NCBI GenBank assembly: GCA_964645585.1
Contig: CAZYAN010000067.1
Span: 1-17,597, forward strand
Direction of reading: 5' to 3'
From: DATGSL01 sp964645585
Lineage (GTDB): Bacteria > Verrucomicrobiota > Verrucomicrobiia > Opitutales > T3Sed10-336
Length of the DNA: 17,597 bases
Part shown: piece after piece, positions 8,337 to 15,691 of the stretch
Position numbering within the stretch: position 1 is the first letter of the stretch
How the letters are laid out: every line of letters starts with the position of its first letter
Translations under genes and position numbers: made by a program
The notes under the pieces: model-generated
Told to the model about the DNA's origin: nothing
Seen by the model: the letters and a program-made list of their open reading frames with translations, nothing else
The model's database searches: none

Positions 8337-8344
8337 TCGCCTTT

Positions 8345-8884
8345 ATGAAAACAGCCCTCGTCATTCTTGCGGAAGGTTTTGAGGAAATTGAGGCCATTGC
8401 CGTGATCGACATCCTGCGGCGAGCGGGAGTCGAATGCACCGTGGCTGCTCAACACGACGGCAAGTTCGTGACGGGCAAGGTGGGGGTTCAGGTAGTCGCC
8501 GATGAACTTTTATCCGATGTCCGGGATCAGTCCTTTGATCTCGTTTACCTTCCCGGCGGGCCGGGCGCCCGGCACCTGCGCAAGGATCCTGCGGTGCTCG
8601 AGCTGGCGAACAAACAAGCCTCCGCGAACGGCCTGATCGCGGCGATCTGCGCGGCACCCGCCGTTCTGCAGCAAGCGGGCCTTCTCGACGGGCGCCGATA
8701 CACGGCACACCCATCGGTAAAAAGTGAATTGCCGGCGATCCTCGAAGACCAGGCTGTCGTTTGGGATGAGAATATCGCGACTTCGCGTGGCGCAGGCACC
8801 GCAATCGAACTGGGGCTCAGTCTCGTTGAACGTCTCTGCGGCACCGAGAAAGCCGATGTGATCAGGGAGGCGATTTGCGGCTGA
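8345..8884 (+). CDS. DJ-1/PfpI (YajL/ThiJ-type) family protein
   Basis: The 179-residue protein matches the length of bacterial DJ-1/YajL proteins. The conserved active-site set is visible: E16 in GFEEIEA, the nucleophile C102 in AAICAAP, and H122 in YTAHPSV, corresponding to human DJ-1 E18, C106 and H126. LVYLPGGPGA (67-75) is the glycine-rich loop near the cysteine. Family members are cytoplasmic and linked to oxidative stress, chaperone-like action and methylglyoxal or glycated-adduct removal; which of these is the main activity is disputed. The start at 8345 gives the typical MKTALVILAEGFEE opening; the frame is open upstream but that part antisense-overlaps the epimerase gene. mnmA follows after 66 bases. 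Confidence 0.93.
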   Translation: MKTALVILAEGFEEIEAIAVIDILRRAGVECTVAAQHDGKFVTGKVGVQVVADELLSDVRDQSFDLVYLPGGPGARHLRKDPAVLELANKQASANGLIAAICAAPAVLQQAGLLDGRRYTAHPSVKSELPAILEDQAVVWDENIATSRGAGTAIELGLSLVERLCGTEKADVIREAICG

Positions 8885-8892
8885 ATCGAGCA

Positions 8893-8909
8893 TTCCGCCG
8901 GTTGCGGAA
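8893..8909 (+). terminator. Small hairpin after the DJ-1 gene
   Basis: TTCCGC and GCGGAA form a perfect 6-bp stem with a 5-base loop (CGGTT), starting 8 bases after the stop. No T-tract follows, so termination would be weak or factor-dependent. Confidence 0.25.
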
Positions 8910-8950
8910 GTCTGAAATCCGCGCACGTTAGCTTTCTTTCATCTCCGGTC

Positions 8951-10096
8951 ATGACCAGAAAAATTCTCGTGGCAATGTCGGGCGGCGTGGACAGCAGCGT
9001 CGCCGCGCTGCTCCTGAAAAAGCAGGGAGCGGAACTCGTCGGCGTGTACATGAAGAACTGGATTAACGAGGAGAATATCTTGGGCGACTGCCCGTGGCAG
9101 CAGGATATCCGCGACGCGCGAGCCGCCGCGGAAGCGATCGGAATCGAATTTCGGGTCGTCAACTTTATCGATCAATATCGTGAGCGAATCGTCGAGTATT
9201 TGCTCAACGGATACAAGCGCGGCATCACTCCTAATCCGGACGTGATGTGCAACCGCGAGATGAAGTTCGGGGCTCTCCTCGATTACGCTCTCCAGGAAGG
9301 CTTTGAAGGCGTCGCGACGGGCCACTACGCGCGCAAAATTGAACGTGTGCCGGGAGTTTTCGATCTGCTCGAAGGGGTCGATCCGAAGAAACAGCAAGGT
9401 TACTTTCTCGCGATGCTTCGCCAAGATCAGCTGGCGCGTGCCGAATTTCCGATCGGCCATTTGACCAAGCGGGAGGTTCGCGAATTGGCGGCAGCTGAAA
9501 ATCTTCCGAATGCCCATAAGAAAGACAGCCAGGGCATCTGTTTTATCGGAAATATCCGGATGAGCGATTTTCTGCAGCACTTCATCGAAGACTCACCGGG
9601 CGACATCTTTACCGCGGACGGGCGCCGTGTCGGCCGCCATCGAGGTCTCCATCTTTACACGATCGGCCAGCGACGGGGCATTGGCGTGCCGTCGAATACC
9701 GACAACGAGCACTTCGTCGTCGTCGGCAAAGACCTGCGGCGCAACCGGCTGATTATCGCTTTCGATCGTCCGGCCTCGCCCGGACTTTACCGAAACGAAA
9801 TCAGCATTCACAACCTCTCCTGGATCAACCGCCCCGTCACGACCGAGCGCGTCTTGCAGGCTCGCACGCGTTACTTGGATCCGGTCATCACAGTCCGCTT
9901 CATACCGGCTGGAGCAAACGCGGCCCGCATTGTTTTTGATGAACCGCAGCGGGCGCTGACCAGCGGGCAAATCCTCGCGCTTCACGATGGCAATACTGTC
10001 CTCGGGGGCGGTACGTATTACGCGGACCCCGATCCGTCCAAGGCCGCATCTACGGAAACGCCGCTCGCGGCTGCCCCGGTTGCTGATCGGGGTTGA
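8951..10096 (+). CDS. mnmA: tRNA-specific 2-thiouridylase
   Basis: The 381-residue protein is MnmA/TrmU, which uses ATP and a persulfide sulfur donor to make 2-thiouridine at wobble position U34 of Lys, Glu and Gln tRNAs in the cytoplasm. The PP-loop MSGGVDSSVAALL is at 9-21. The catalytic cysteines are C100 in PDVMCNREMKFG and C197 in GICFIGN, the usual pair. GYFLAMLRQDQL, KKDSQGICF and the C-terminal YTIGQRRGIG with the beta-barrel domain are all present, and the length fits the family. The segment around residues 39-52 (NWINEENILGDCPW) resembles bacterial MnmA versions with a short insertion after the PP-loop domain. No Shine-Dalgarno site precedes the ATG. It converges on the TPR-like gene with 19 bases between stops. 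Confidence 0.96.
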   Translation: MTRKILVAMSGGVDSSVAALLLKKQGAELVGVYMKNWINEENILGDCPWQQDIRDARAAAEAIGIEFRVVNFIDQYRERIVEYLLNGYKRGITPNPDVMCNREMKFGALLDYALQEGFEGVATGHYARKIERVPGVFDLLEGVDPKKQQGYFLAMLRQDQLARAEFPIGHLTKREVRELAAAENLPNAHKKDSQGICFIGNIRMSDFLQHFIEDSPGDIFTADGRRVGRHRGLHLYTIGQRRGIGVPSNTDNEHFVVVGKDLRRNRLIIAFDRPASPGLYRNEISIHNLSWINRPVTTERVLQARTRYLDPVITVRFIPAGANAARIVFDEPQRALTSGQILALHDGNTVLGGGTYYADPDPSKAASTETPLAAAPVADRG

Positions 10097-10115
10097 CAGC
10101 TTTAAAACCAGGGGT

Positions 10116-10721
10116 TCATCGAGCGGTTTCCGGCACCTCATCATTGGCGCCCCAAGGCGCCTTCGAATCCTCAAACACCGGAACGGTTTCCTCCGGAGCG
10201 GCCGCCGGCGGGAGGATCATGTCCGCAAAATTCGCGTTCATCGCGTCAATCAATCGCGTCCATCGATCGCCGGGTTCATCTCCTTCACTCTCTGCCGCCT
10301 CCGCCGCAAGCGCCAAGGCCCGGGCTTCCTCCTCCCGGGCGAGGAGCACCAGGAGCATCAGTCGTTTACGAAACGACTCGGCAACCTCGCCACCATCGCC
10401 GGCGGGTTCGCCTTCGCACAATGCCAAAGCTTCTTCGTAATGCTGACGCGCGCTTTCCGTCTCACCGAGTTCGGTGAGGGTCATTCCGCGACCGATCCAG
10501 GCGTCGACACGCTTGGGATCGAGAAGCAGGACTTCATAAAACGCTTCGTCAGCCTCAGACCACCGTTCTTGCTGCAACGCCGATTCGGCCGCGGCGAAAA
10601 CCTCGTCCGCTTCCTCTTCCACCGCCTGCTGACAGGCAGAAGCGAGCATTCCGATAAGCAGCATCGAGCACGCGCTCTTGAAAAACCGAGAGCCAGAAAC
10701 TCCTAATCTTGGGAGACGCAC
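10116..10721 (-). CDS. Probable TPR-repeat lipoprotein
   Basis: From a GTG at 10721 the protein has 201 residues and begins like a lipoprotein: MRLPRLG, a hydrophobic MLLIGMLASA stretch and lipobox ASAC with C30. Two TPR-like repeats follow (about residues 40-106): one with QERWSEADEAFYEVLLLDP, one with GMTLTELGETESARQHYEEAL. The rest is Ala/Glu-rich helix and an acidic, Pro-rich tail. TPR units usually bind proteins, so a cell-envelope scaffold role is likely, but the partner is unknown. The frame stays open to 10898, with an ATG at 10823 and at 10898; I prefer 10721 because it puts the lipobox in a normal signal position, but no start has a good ribosome site. It follows the 162-residue gene on the same strand. 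Confidence 0.7.
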   Translation of the reverse strand: MRLPRLGVSGSRFFKSACSMLLIGMLASACQQAVEEEADEVFAAAESALQQERWSEADEAFYEVLLLDPKRVDAWIGRGMTLTELGETESARQHYEEALALCEGEPAGDGGEVAESFRKRLMLLVLLAREEEARALALAAEAAESEGDEPGDRWTRLIDAMNANFADMILPPAAAPEETVPVFEDSKAPWGANDEVPETAR

Positions 10722-10955
10722 CGCAAAGAGTGCCGACAGTGTCGCCCAGAATGGCCATGGCACCCCCGTTTTCCGCGGACGGATGCGCCGCCACCTTGCG
10801 AAGCTCTTGCCGTATTTTTCCATTTCCCAGGAGAAGTAAAACGCTTTCGGCCAGCGCGGCGGTCCATCTCCCCGCTGCACGGCCGGCGTCGATGACAATT
10901 GACTCGTTTAAAGCCGCGGCAGCAAGGTTTTGCGAGCGATATCTTCGCCCTTCAA

Positions 10956-11444
10956 TTACACCGATTCCGGTCGGCGGCGCCGGTCGACATGATATTCGTC
11001 ATCTTTGTCCATGGGAATCTCGTTATCCGTCACAATGACGCTGACTGGAACTTTGGTTTTCACCGAAATCTCAGCCTCCTTGAAGTGCCGCTGGGAAACA
11101 GCTTCGCAGGCTTCGCCCACTGTTGAGACCGGATTCTTCCGGCCGCGCCGGCTCAGGTTAAAGTCGTAGGCGGCGCGGAAGATGCGTTCGGGAACCGTCA
11201 GCGGACTCGCCACTTCCGGGATCTGCACGACCCAACCGACAAAATCCTTCTCAGGGAGCTCCCCTTGCGGATCGGAGACAACGATCACAAACTGTTTCTT
11301 CTGCGGCGGCGGCTTCACTTCCGCCTCGGCTTCAGCTAGTTGAACCTCCTCCTCAATCGCCGCAAGAAGTTCGTTCATCACCTCCGCTTCCAAATTGCTG
11401 CGTTTGATGATTTCCCTGACCTTTGTGATTTCGATTTTTGCCAT
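10956..11444 (-). CDS. Conserved-looking hypothetical protein, 162 residues
   Basis: I do not recognise this family. The protein starts MAKIEITKVREIIKRS, and residues 1-48 look helical and acidic (LLAAIEEEVQLAEAEAE), likely a coiled coil. A short Pro/Lys break (about 44-50) leads into an alternating hydrophobic region (KQFVIVVSDPQG, then DFVGWVVQIPE) that reads as beta strands. The tail is very charged and ends in RRRRPE. There is no signal peptide or membrane segment, so it should be cytoplasmic. GGAAG lies about 13 bases upstream of the ATG. The codon pattern and length make a real gene likely. The likely lipoprotein gene downstream may be co-transcribed. Confidence 0.8.
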   Translation of the reverse strand: MAKIEITKVREIIKRSNLEAEVMNELLAAIEEEVQLAEAEAEVKPPPQKKQFVIVVSDPQGELPEKDFVGWVVQIPEVASPLTVPERIFRAAYDFNLSRRGRKNPVSTVGEACEAVSQRHFKEAEISVKTKVPVSVIVTDNEIPMDKDDEYHVDRRRRPESV

Positions 11445-11511
11445 GGTAATCTAGTTTCTTCCGAACTGGCCATCAAAAGGAAGGGTGCAGACGAAGGAAA
11501 GGATATTCCCA

Positions 11512-11538
11512 ATTTTCGATTTTCGATTTTGGATTTGG
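11512..11538 (+). repeat. Short T-rich heptad repeat
   Basis: Three tandem heptads ATTTTCG, ATTTTCG, ATTTTGG and a shortened ATTTGG unit stand out as AT-rich in a GC-rich region. They lie in the 209-base gap between the divergent 162-residue gene and the M48 protease gene. The rest of that gap shows no gene or clear promoter. The repeat could mark a flexible or slippage-prone promoter segment. Confidence 0.6.
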
Positions 11539-11653
11539 ACTTTGAAGCAAAAACGTCTCCTGTGTTCGGTCACGGGGCGCCGTCAGAGGAACTTCGCTTT
11601 TTCCTTTGCGCGACACCAGACGCCGTGGTTGATTACCCGGCAGGTCTTTGTTG

Positions 11654-12460
11654 ATGAAAGGTATTCTTTACAGTCTCGGCAGGCGGGCCGCTCCAGCCTT
11701 TATCAAAGCGCGATGGATTTACCGCTCGCTGACCGGAGACGAGTCGCAGCGTCTGGAGGCCGAATACACAATGGGATGCTACCTCGCTTCGGTTCACCTG
11801 CGAGAGGTCAGACACCAGGAAGATCCCTCCACCGATGGATGGCTCAACAGCTTGGTCGCGGACCTGAAAAAGGCACTGGTCAACCGCGACCGCCGGTTCC
11901 AAGCGCGGTGTCTCACCGGTCCCGGCGCCAATGCGTTTGCACTGCCCGGCGGTTTCGTTTTTATCACACGGCCGCTGCTCGAACTCTGCGGACGCGATCG
12001 TGACGAAGTCGCCTTTGTCCTCGCGCACGAGATGGCGCACGTGATCCGCAACCATTCGTTTCACCGGCTGCTCGGCTCAGAACTCGCCCAGCTCCTTGCC
12101 CGATGCAGTCCCGGCCGCGCCGCCTGGGCACCCGCCGCTCGCCGGCTGATTCATCAGCTTGTGACGCAGGGTTACTCGCGAACGCAGGAATTTGAAGCCG
12201 ACCGGGCCGCGGCGAGGATTGTCAAGGTGGCCGGATTCGATCCTCACGGAGGGGTTCGTCTCCTCACGCGTTTGAAATCGGCCAACAACGATCAGGCACC
12301 CGATGCTCTCGCCAGCTACTTTTCGTCTCATCCGCCGCTCGCCAGCCGAATCGGCCGGATCGAGCGCTTTCTCGAAGCTTCCGGTTTCCATGCGGCGCTG
12401 CCGCCGGTCGAATTGTCCGCGTCCGCCCCGGACCGGTCCGACGCGGAGCCGGAGACGTAA
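11654..12460 (+). CDS. M48-family zinc metalloprotease
   Basis: The 268-residue protein has the gluzincin motif HEMAH (125-129), preceded by GPGANAFALPGGFVFITRPLLEL and DEVAFVLA, which are family hallmarks. The third-ligand region QEFEADRAA is at 178-186, with E181 the probable zinc ligand, and SSHPPLASRIGRIE (224-237) is the conserved end of the M48 domain. Related bacterial proteins (BepA/LoiP type) act in envelope quality control, but those carry signal peptides. Here the N-terminus (MKGILYSLGRRAAPAFIKAR) is basic and only weakly hydrophobic, so export is uncertain. The ATG at 11654 is preceded by two in-frame TTG codons (11648, 11651). It converges on the lyase-family gene with 13 bases between stops. 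Confidence 0.92.
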   Translation: MKGILYSLGRRAAPAFIKARWIYRSLTGDESQRLEAEYTMGCYLASVHLREVRHQEDPSTDGWLNSLVADLKKALVNRDRRFQARCLTGPGANAFALPGGFVFITRPLLELCGRDRDEVAFVLAHEMAHVIRNHSFHRLLGSELAQLLARCSPGRAAWAPAARRLIHQLVTQGYSRTQEFEADRAAARIVKVAGFDPHGGVRLLTRLKSANNDQAPDALASYFSSHPPLASRIGRIERFLEASGFHAALPPVELSASAPDRSDAEPET

Positions 12461-12473
12461 CCGGCCATTCCGC

Positions 12474-13832
12474 TCACTCCAAACTTATTAACTCAATACC
12501 AGCTTGTTTGCTGTCACCCGCGACGGGTTCGCCGTGCGTGAGAATCGGATAAAAGAAACTCAGATGCGGATGGCGGGGAACGGCAACCCGGTCGATGGCT
12601 TTCAAAACACTCTCAATCTCCGGCGTGCCCGGGTAATGGCGGTTTCCAATTTCGTAAATAGCCGGAAAATCGCGCCGCCCTTGAAGCACCCGTTGCTCAT
12701 GGGCGACGGCAGCCGGGTTTCCACTGGCGAAAACGCCTCCCGCTTCTTCCAGGTTTCCCGTGCGGTACAGCGCGGCATAGAAAAGCAGCGGAAGCTTCAA
12801 GTTCTCACCGCCGGAAGCCGTGTACGCGTAAAAATCAATTCCGTTATTCCATGCCAATTCAGCTGTATAAAGTATTTGAGAGAGCGACAGATGCGTATAT
12901 TGCCCCCCTCGCCCGCGCGCGGTGTAGTGACGGTAGCGATCATAAATCTCGCCATCCCGCGGCGGCGGCGCCCGCTTCGGCTCTCGATGGTGACCCGGAT
13001 CCCCTTCCATGAGGATCGTGCCGGCAATCAGCTCTTTAAAGTCGCGCTCGTTGTCCGCATGATCCAGCGCAAACTGCACTAAATCCCGGTCCCCCAGTGC
13101 GTATCCAATTGCCGCGAGCCCCATTACATGTGCGGTCAGATGGTTCTGATAATCCTGGCGCTTAAAGTAATTGTTCTCTTTCCAGCGCTGCATCCCACGC
13201 CGTATCGGTTCCACCAACATGCGAAACCACGCCTCGATCGAGGTCCGGTCTTTGTCAGAAAGGCCGGGATGCTCCGCAAGCAAATCGTAGGTTTCCAGAA
13301 ACGGGATCACACATCGGGCGACTTCCATTCCCGTCGCCGTGAATCGGATCGCTGGATCAAAATCCGATCCCGGCGTTGGCTTGGCATTCGCCCACGCGCC
13401 CAGATGAGCAATCGCCGCGTCCGCGTAACGGTCATCGCCGGAACTCAGCCAGGCGTACGCGAAAAGCCGCGCGCGTTCCCCATCACGAACAGCGGTGCGG
13501 TAGAATTGGTAGGAGTCCCGGCCGGTATCCGGCTTTGGTTTCGCACCGAGCGCCTTGTCCGCGTCCCGCAGGACAGTCCTCGACGCGCGGCTCCACGGTT
13601 CTTCCCGGTTCACCAGCCGCTCTTGCAACAGGGCCAGCGATTCCGGCGTAAACATCATCCGCGGACGGTCCTCGCGAATCGCCGGAACTGCAAGCGTCAC
13701 TGCTGGCGATGGAACGATCCGTCCGTTTCCGAAATTCGCCTCGGCCCGCGTAAAAGGCATCGCACAACTGCCAACCGTCAAAGCCGCTATAGCGACCCGC
13801 GTTGCCATTCTCCGAATACAAGGGAAAAGCAT
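12474..13832 (-). CDS. Secreted alginate-lyase-family protein (alpha/alpha-barrel, PF05426-like)
   Basis: The 452-residue protein has a signal peptide (MLFPCIRRMATRVAIAALTV, cleavage near residue 32). A DRPRMMFTPESLALLQERL opening is typical of alginate-lyase-like (alpha/alpha)n-barrel proteins. Asn230-His231 in DYQNHLTAHVMG and Tyr312 in GQYTHLSLSQ correspond, by my reading, to the catalytic Asn/His and Tyr of A1-III-type (PL5) lyases. NNGIDFYAY (329-337) follows as in that family. It probably cleaves a uronate-containing polysaccharide by beta-elimination outside the cytoplasm, but identity is distant and alginate itself is not proven. The ATG at 13832 lies 2 bases after the stop of the DUF1961 gene, so the two form an operon. 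Confidence 0.82.
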   Translation of the reverse strand: MLFPCIRRMATRVAIAALTVGSCAMPFTRAEANFGNGRIVPSPAVTLAVPAIREDRPRMMFTPESLALLQERLVNREEPWSRASRTVLRDADKALGAKPKPDTGRDSYQFYRTAVRDGERARLFAYAWLSSGDDRYADAAIAHLGAWANAKPTPGSDFDPAIRFTATGMEVARCVIPFLETYDLLAEHPGLSDKDRTSIEAWFRMLVEPIRRGMQRWKENNYFKRQDYQNHLTAHVMGLAAIGYALGDRDLVQFALDHADNERDFKELIAGTILMEGDPGHHREPKRAPPPRDGEIYDRYRHYTARGRGGQYTHLSLSQILYTAELAWNNGIDFYAYTASGGENLKLPLLFYAALYRTGNLEEAGGVFASGNPAAVAHEQRVLQGRRDFPAIYEIGNRHYPGTPEIESVLKAIDRVAVPRHPHLSFFYPILTHGEPVAGDSKQAGIELISLE

Positions 13833-13834
13833 GC

Positions 13835-14722
13835 CTATCTGTCTTGTTTTTGGCGCTGGTCGGTCTTCGATGCGGAAGATGATTCTAGCCGATAAACGCG
13901 AACACCATAAAGCTTCACTTTCGTCTTCCATGCTCGGATTCCAAAATGCCCTCTGGGTGGAAGCGGCTCATCAGATGTGTCGGTTGCCTGCAGCGCGAGT
14001 TCATCGTTTTGATAGAACCGGAGAACGCGACCGCTGCGTTCAATCCGAACGGTGTGCCGGTAATTCCATTGGTCTTCCTCTGTCTGATCTTCCTGATGAA
14101 CGAGATGAAATCCAGGATTGCGCCGAACAACCATCCTGTAGGGAGGATCTTCGCGCGGATTGATCCGATAATAGGTAATCGTGTACCCGGTTTTCGGATG
14201 ATATTTCATGTCCATAGCTTCTTCGATTGCTCGAACGCGGTTTGGCAAGCCGTGCAGCAACGGATAATGACCGGTTTCGCTCGCGATATTTTCGATAAAA
14301 TCGTACTCCCGGTTATTGTACCTGTAGTCGATCATAAACAGGAGATTGCAAGATACCCCATCACTTGGTCCTGGTTGGATCGGTTCCAAATCAAACTCGA
14401 TCGCAACATCGCCTTCGAGCGGTTCACGGTACCAAAGATTGATCCCTTCCGTTCCGGGCGCACGATGTTTCCCTTCGAGCGGATCGAGCAATACCGCTCC
14501 CCCAGCAACCTCAATTCTGGAATCGAGCGGTCCGGTCCAAACCCAGTTTTCCAGCCCCGCCGAAAAGTCCTCCCGAATCAGCGGCGCCTGGTGATCTTGC
14601 GTGGCGGCATGCGCCGCAACAGAAACACCAGCGGACACGATCACCAAGAACAGCTCGAATAAAAGACGATTTCTCTGAAGCAAAAACAAAGTTCCTTCGG
14701 ATTTACTTGTCAGTCCCCGCAT
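13835..14722 (-). CDS. Secreted DUF1961 (YesU-like) protein, probable concanavalin-type fold
   Basis: The 295-residue protein begins with a signal peptide (hydrophobic 19-36, cleavage near AAHA-A40). The body resembles DUF1961 proteins, a jelly-roll group that includes Bacillus YesU of the rhamnogalacturonan cluster. Matching blocks are EGINLWYREPLEGDVAIEFD, TITYYRIN, RNPGFHLVHQ, then NYRHTVRI, and GHFGIRAWKTKVKLYGVRVYRLE at the end. The family is tied to polysaccharide breakdown by genome context and may bind or process the sugar; no catalytic residues are known to me. It sits directly upstream of the lyase-family gene with 2 bases between, and downstream of the prepilin gene by 108 bases. 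No Shine-Dalgarno site precedes the ATG at 14722. Confidence 0.75.
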   Translation of the reverse strand: MRGLTSKSEGTLFLLQRNRLLFELFLVIVSAGVSVAAHAATQDHQAPLIREDFSAGLENWVWTGPLDSRIEVAGGAVLLDPLEGKHRAPGTEGINLWYREPLEGDVAIEFDLEPIQPGPSDGVSCNLLFMIDYRYNNREYDFIENIASETGHYPLLHGLPNRVRAIEEAMDMKYHPKTGYTITYYRINPREDPPYRMVVRRNPGFHLVHQEDQTEEDQWNYRHTVRIERSGRVLRFYQNDELALQATDTSDEPLPPRGHFGIRAWKTKVKLYGVRVYRLESSSASKTDQRQKQDR

Positions 14723-14763
14723 TCACAAGACGAAACCAAGGGAATAAAATCCACGTGACTCAC

Positions 14764-14778
14764 GCGGCGAAAAGCTTC
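14764..14778. promoter_or_regulatory. Possible second LacI-type site upstream of the DUF1961 gene
   Basis: GCGGCGAAAAGCTTC contains AAGCTT and shares the 10-mer GCGGCGAAAA with the site at 15584-15593, where it lies on the opposite strand. It is in the 108-base gap before the DUF1961 gene, next to a short CGTGA/TCACG inverted repeat (14754-14764). The match is suggestive only. Confidence 0.3.
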
Positions 14779-14830
14779 AGAGGAATAAATAAAATCAGCA
14801 TTCGTCATCCGGAGGATTTGATAGAGTCGC

Positions 14831-15553
14831 TCACGATTCGCCATAATACCACTGGTCCTCCGGCGGATGCTCGTTCGCGGAGAATACACTTCCGCCAGCC
14901 GTGATAAAATTCGCTTTTCCGCTATGTCGATAGGTTATATTCTGCGGCGCTGCCAAGTGCCAGCTTGTGGAGTCGCTGAATACAATGGTTCTCGATCCGA
15001 CCTGGCTTAACCGAAGGGCGTACGGACCCAGAGGCGCGTTGCTGGGCGTGGCGCGCGGGCCGAGCCAGCCCCCCGAGTTATAGGTGCCGAGGCCGGTTAT
15101 ATTATAGCCATAACTCGAATATCTTCGTTCATGATTCTGATTATCTCGCCAGGCGGCGTCGGTGCTGTCCTCCACCGATGCGGACGGACAGGTGCCGATG
15201 GTATCGTCCCGCCCATCGAGATAGACAGCAGGATAATCGAACTCGTAATCGGCGTAGGCGCCAAGCGGGCCGTGCCAATGAGTGCTCCGGACGGTGTTGC
15301 CGTTCGCATCGCGAGTGATATTGCCGGGAATGGCACGATCGTCGTTATCGACGGCGTACAGCGACCACGCCTGGTGCCATTGCCGCAGATTGCTGACGCA
15401 CTGCGCGCTCCGCGCGGACTCGCGAACACGGCCGGCGACCGGAATGAGAATCGTCGCGAGTATACCGATAATGGCAATGACTGTTAATAACTCAATGAGG
15501 GTGAAACCTTGCCGATTGCGGCTGATCCGACCGTTCTCGCGGAGATGCTTCAT
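14831..15553 (-). CDS. Prepilin-type N-terminal cleavage/methylation domain protein (pseudopilin-like)
   Basis: The 240-residue protein has a class III signal: a basic leader ending RQG16, then FTLIELLTVIAIIGILATILIPV (17-39) with E21 at the +5 position. A type IV prepilin peptidase would cut after G16 and methylate F17. The C-terminal domain follows the pattern seen in Verrucomicrobiota, Planctomycetota and Lentisphaerota (DUF1559-like group): AQCVSNLRQWHQAWSLYAVDND, TCPSAS, YGYN, and RHSGKANFITAGGSVFS near the end, where the usual FADGHV-type motif is changed. No pilus or type II secretion gene is nearby. It is the first gene of the minus-strand carbohydrate set and is divergent from the LacI gene, so it may act at the surface in sugar capture or lyase export; this is inference. 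Confidence 0.88.
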   Translation of the reverse strand: MKHLRENGRISRNRQGFTLIELLTVIAIIGILATILIPVAGRVRESARSAQCVSNLRQWHQAWSLYAVDNDDRAIPGNITRDANGNTVRSTHWHGPLGAYADYEFDYPAVYLDGRDDTIGTCPSASVEDSTDAAWRDNQNHERRYSSYGYNITGLGTYNSGGWLGPRATPSNAPLGPYALRLSQVGSRTIVFSDSTSWHLAAPQNITYRHSGKANFITAGGSVFSANEHPPEDQWYYGES

Positions 15554-15576
15554 GAGGGCTACAACTTGGGTTTAAA

Positions 15577-15590
15577 AGAAACGTTTTCGC
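15577..15590. promoter_or_regulatory. Putative LacI-family operator
   Basis: The site AAGAAACGTTTTCG has the central CG palindrome AAACGTTT (15579-15586) typical of LacI/PurR-type operators. It lies in the 138-base region between the divergent prepilin and LacI genes, over the predicted transcription start of the prepilin promoter, where a repressor would block initiation. The rest of the region shows no gene. Confidence 0.5.
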
Positions 15591-15593
15591 CGC

Positions 15594-15622
15594 AATGTAC
15601 GCCTCCCCGCTATAAATGAAAA
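15594..15622 (-). promoter_or_regulatory. Possible promoter of the prepilin gene
   Basis: On the minus strand, TTTTCA (complement of 15617-15622) and TACATT (complement of 15594-15599) are 17 bases apart, each matching four of six consensus bases. Transcription would start near 15587, inside the operator, with a leader of about 34 bases. Confidence 0.35.
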
Positions 15623-15691
15623 GGGGATAAATGGATTACCCGTAACACTATTTTCCTTGCGAACCCGAGAAGCCGGATTTAACTGCGGAGA

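Noticed and set aside
7850..8344. N-terminal extension of the DJ-1 frame
   Set aside because: It lies antisense to the epimerase gene; the family starts at the MKTALVILAEG opening.
10758..10773. Sigma-54-like -24/-12 site (TGGCAC then TTTTC)
   Set aside because: The -12 half lacks the GC, and the site lies antisense within or just upstream of the TPR-like gene with no gene starting downstream on that strand.
12504..13895. Plus-strand open frames opposite the lyase-family gene
   Set aside because: Arg/Pro-rich translations without domains, lying over a minus-strand gene with signal peptide and family motifs.
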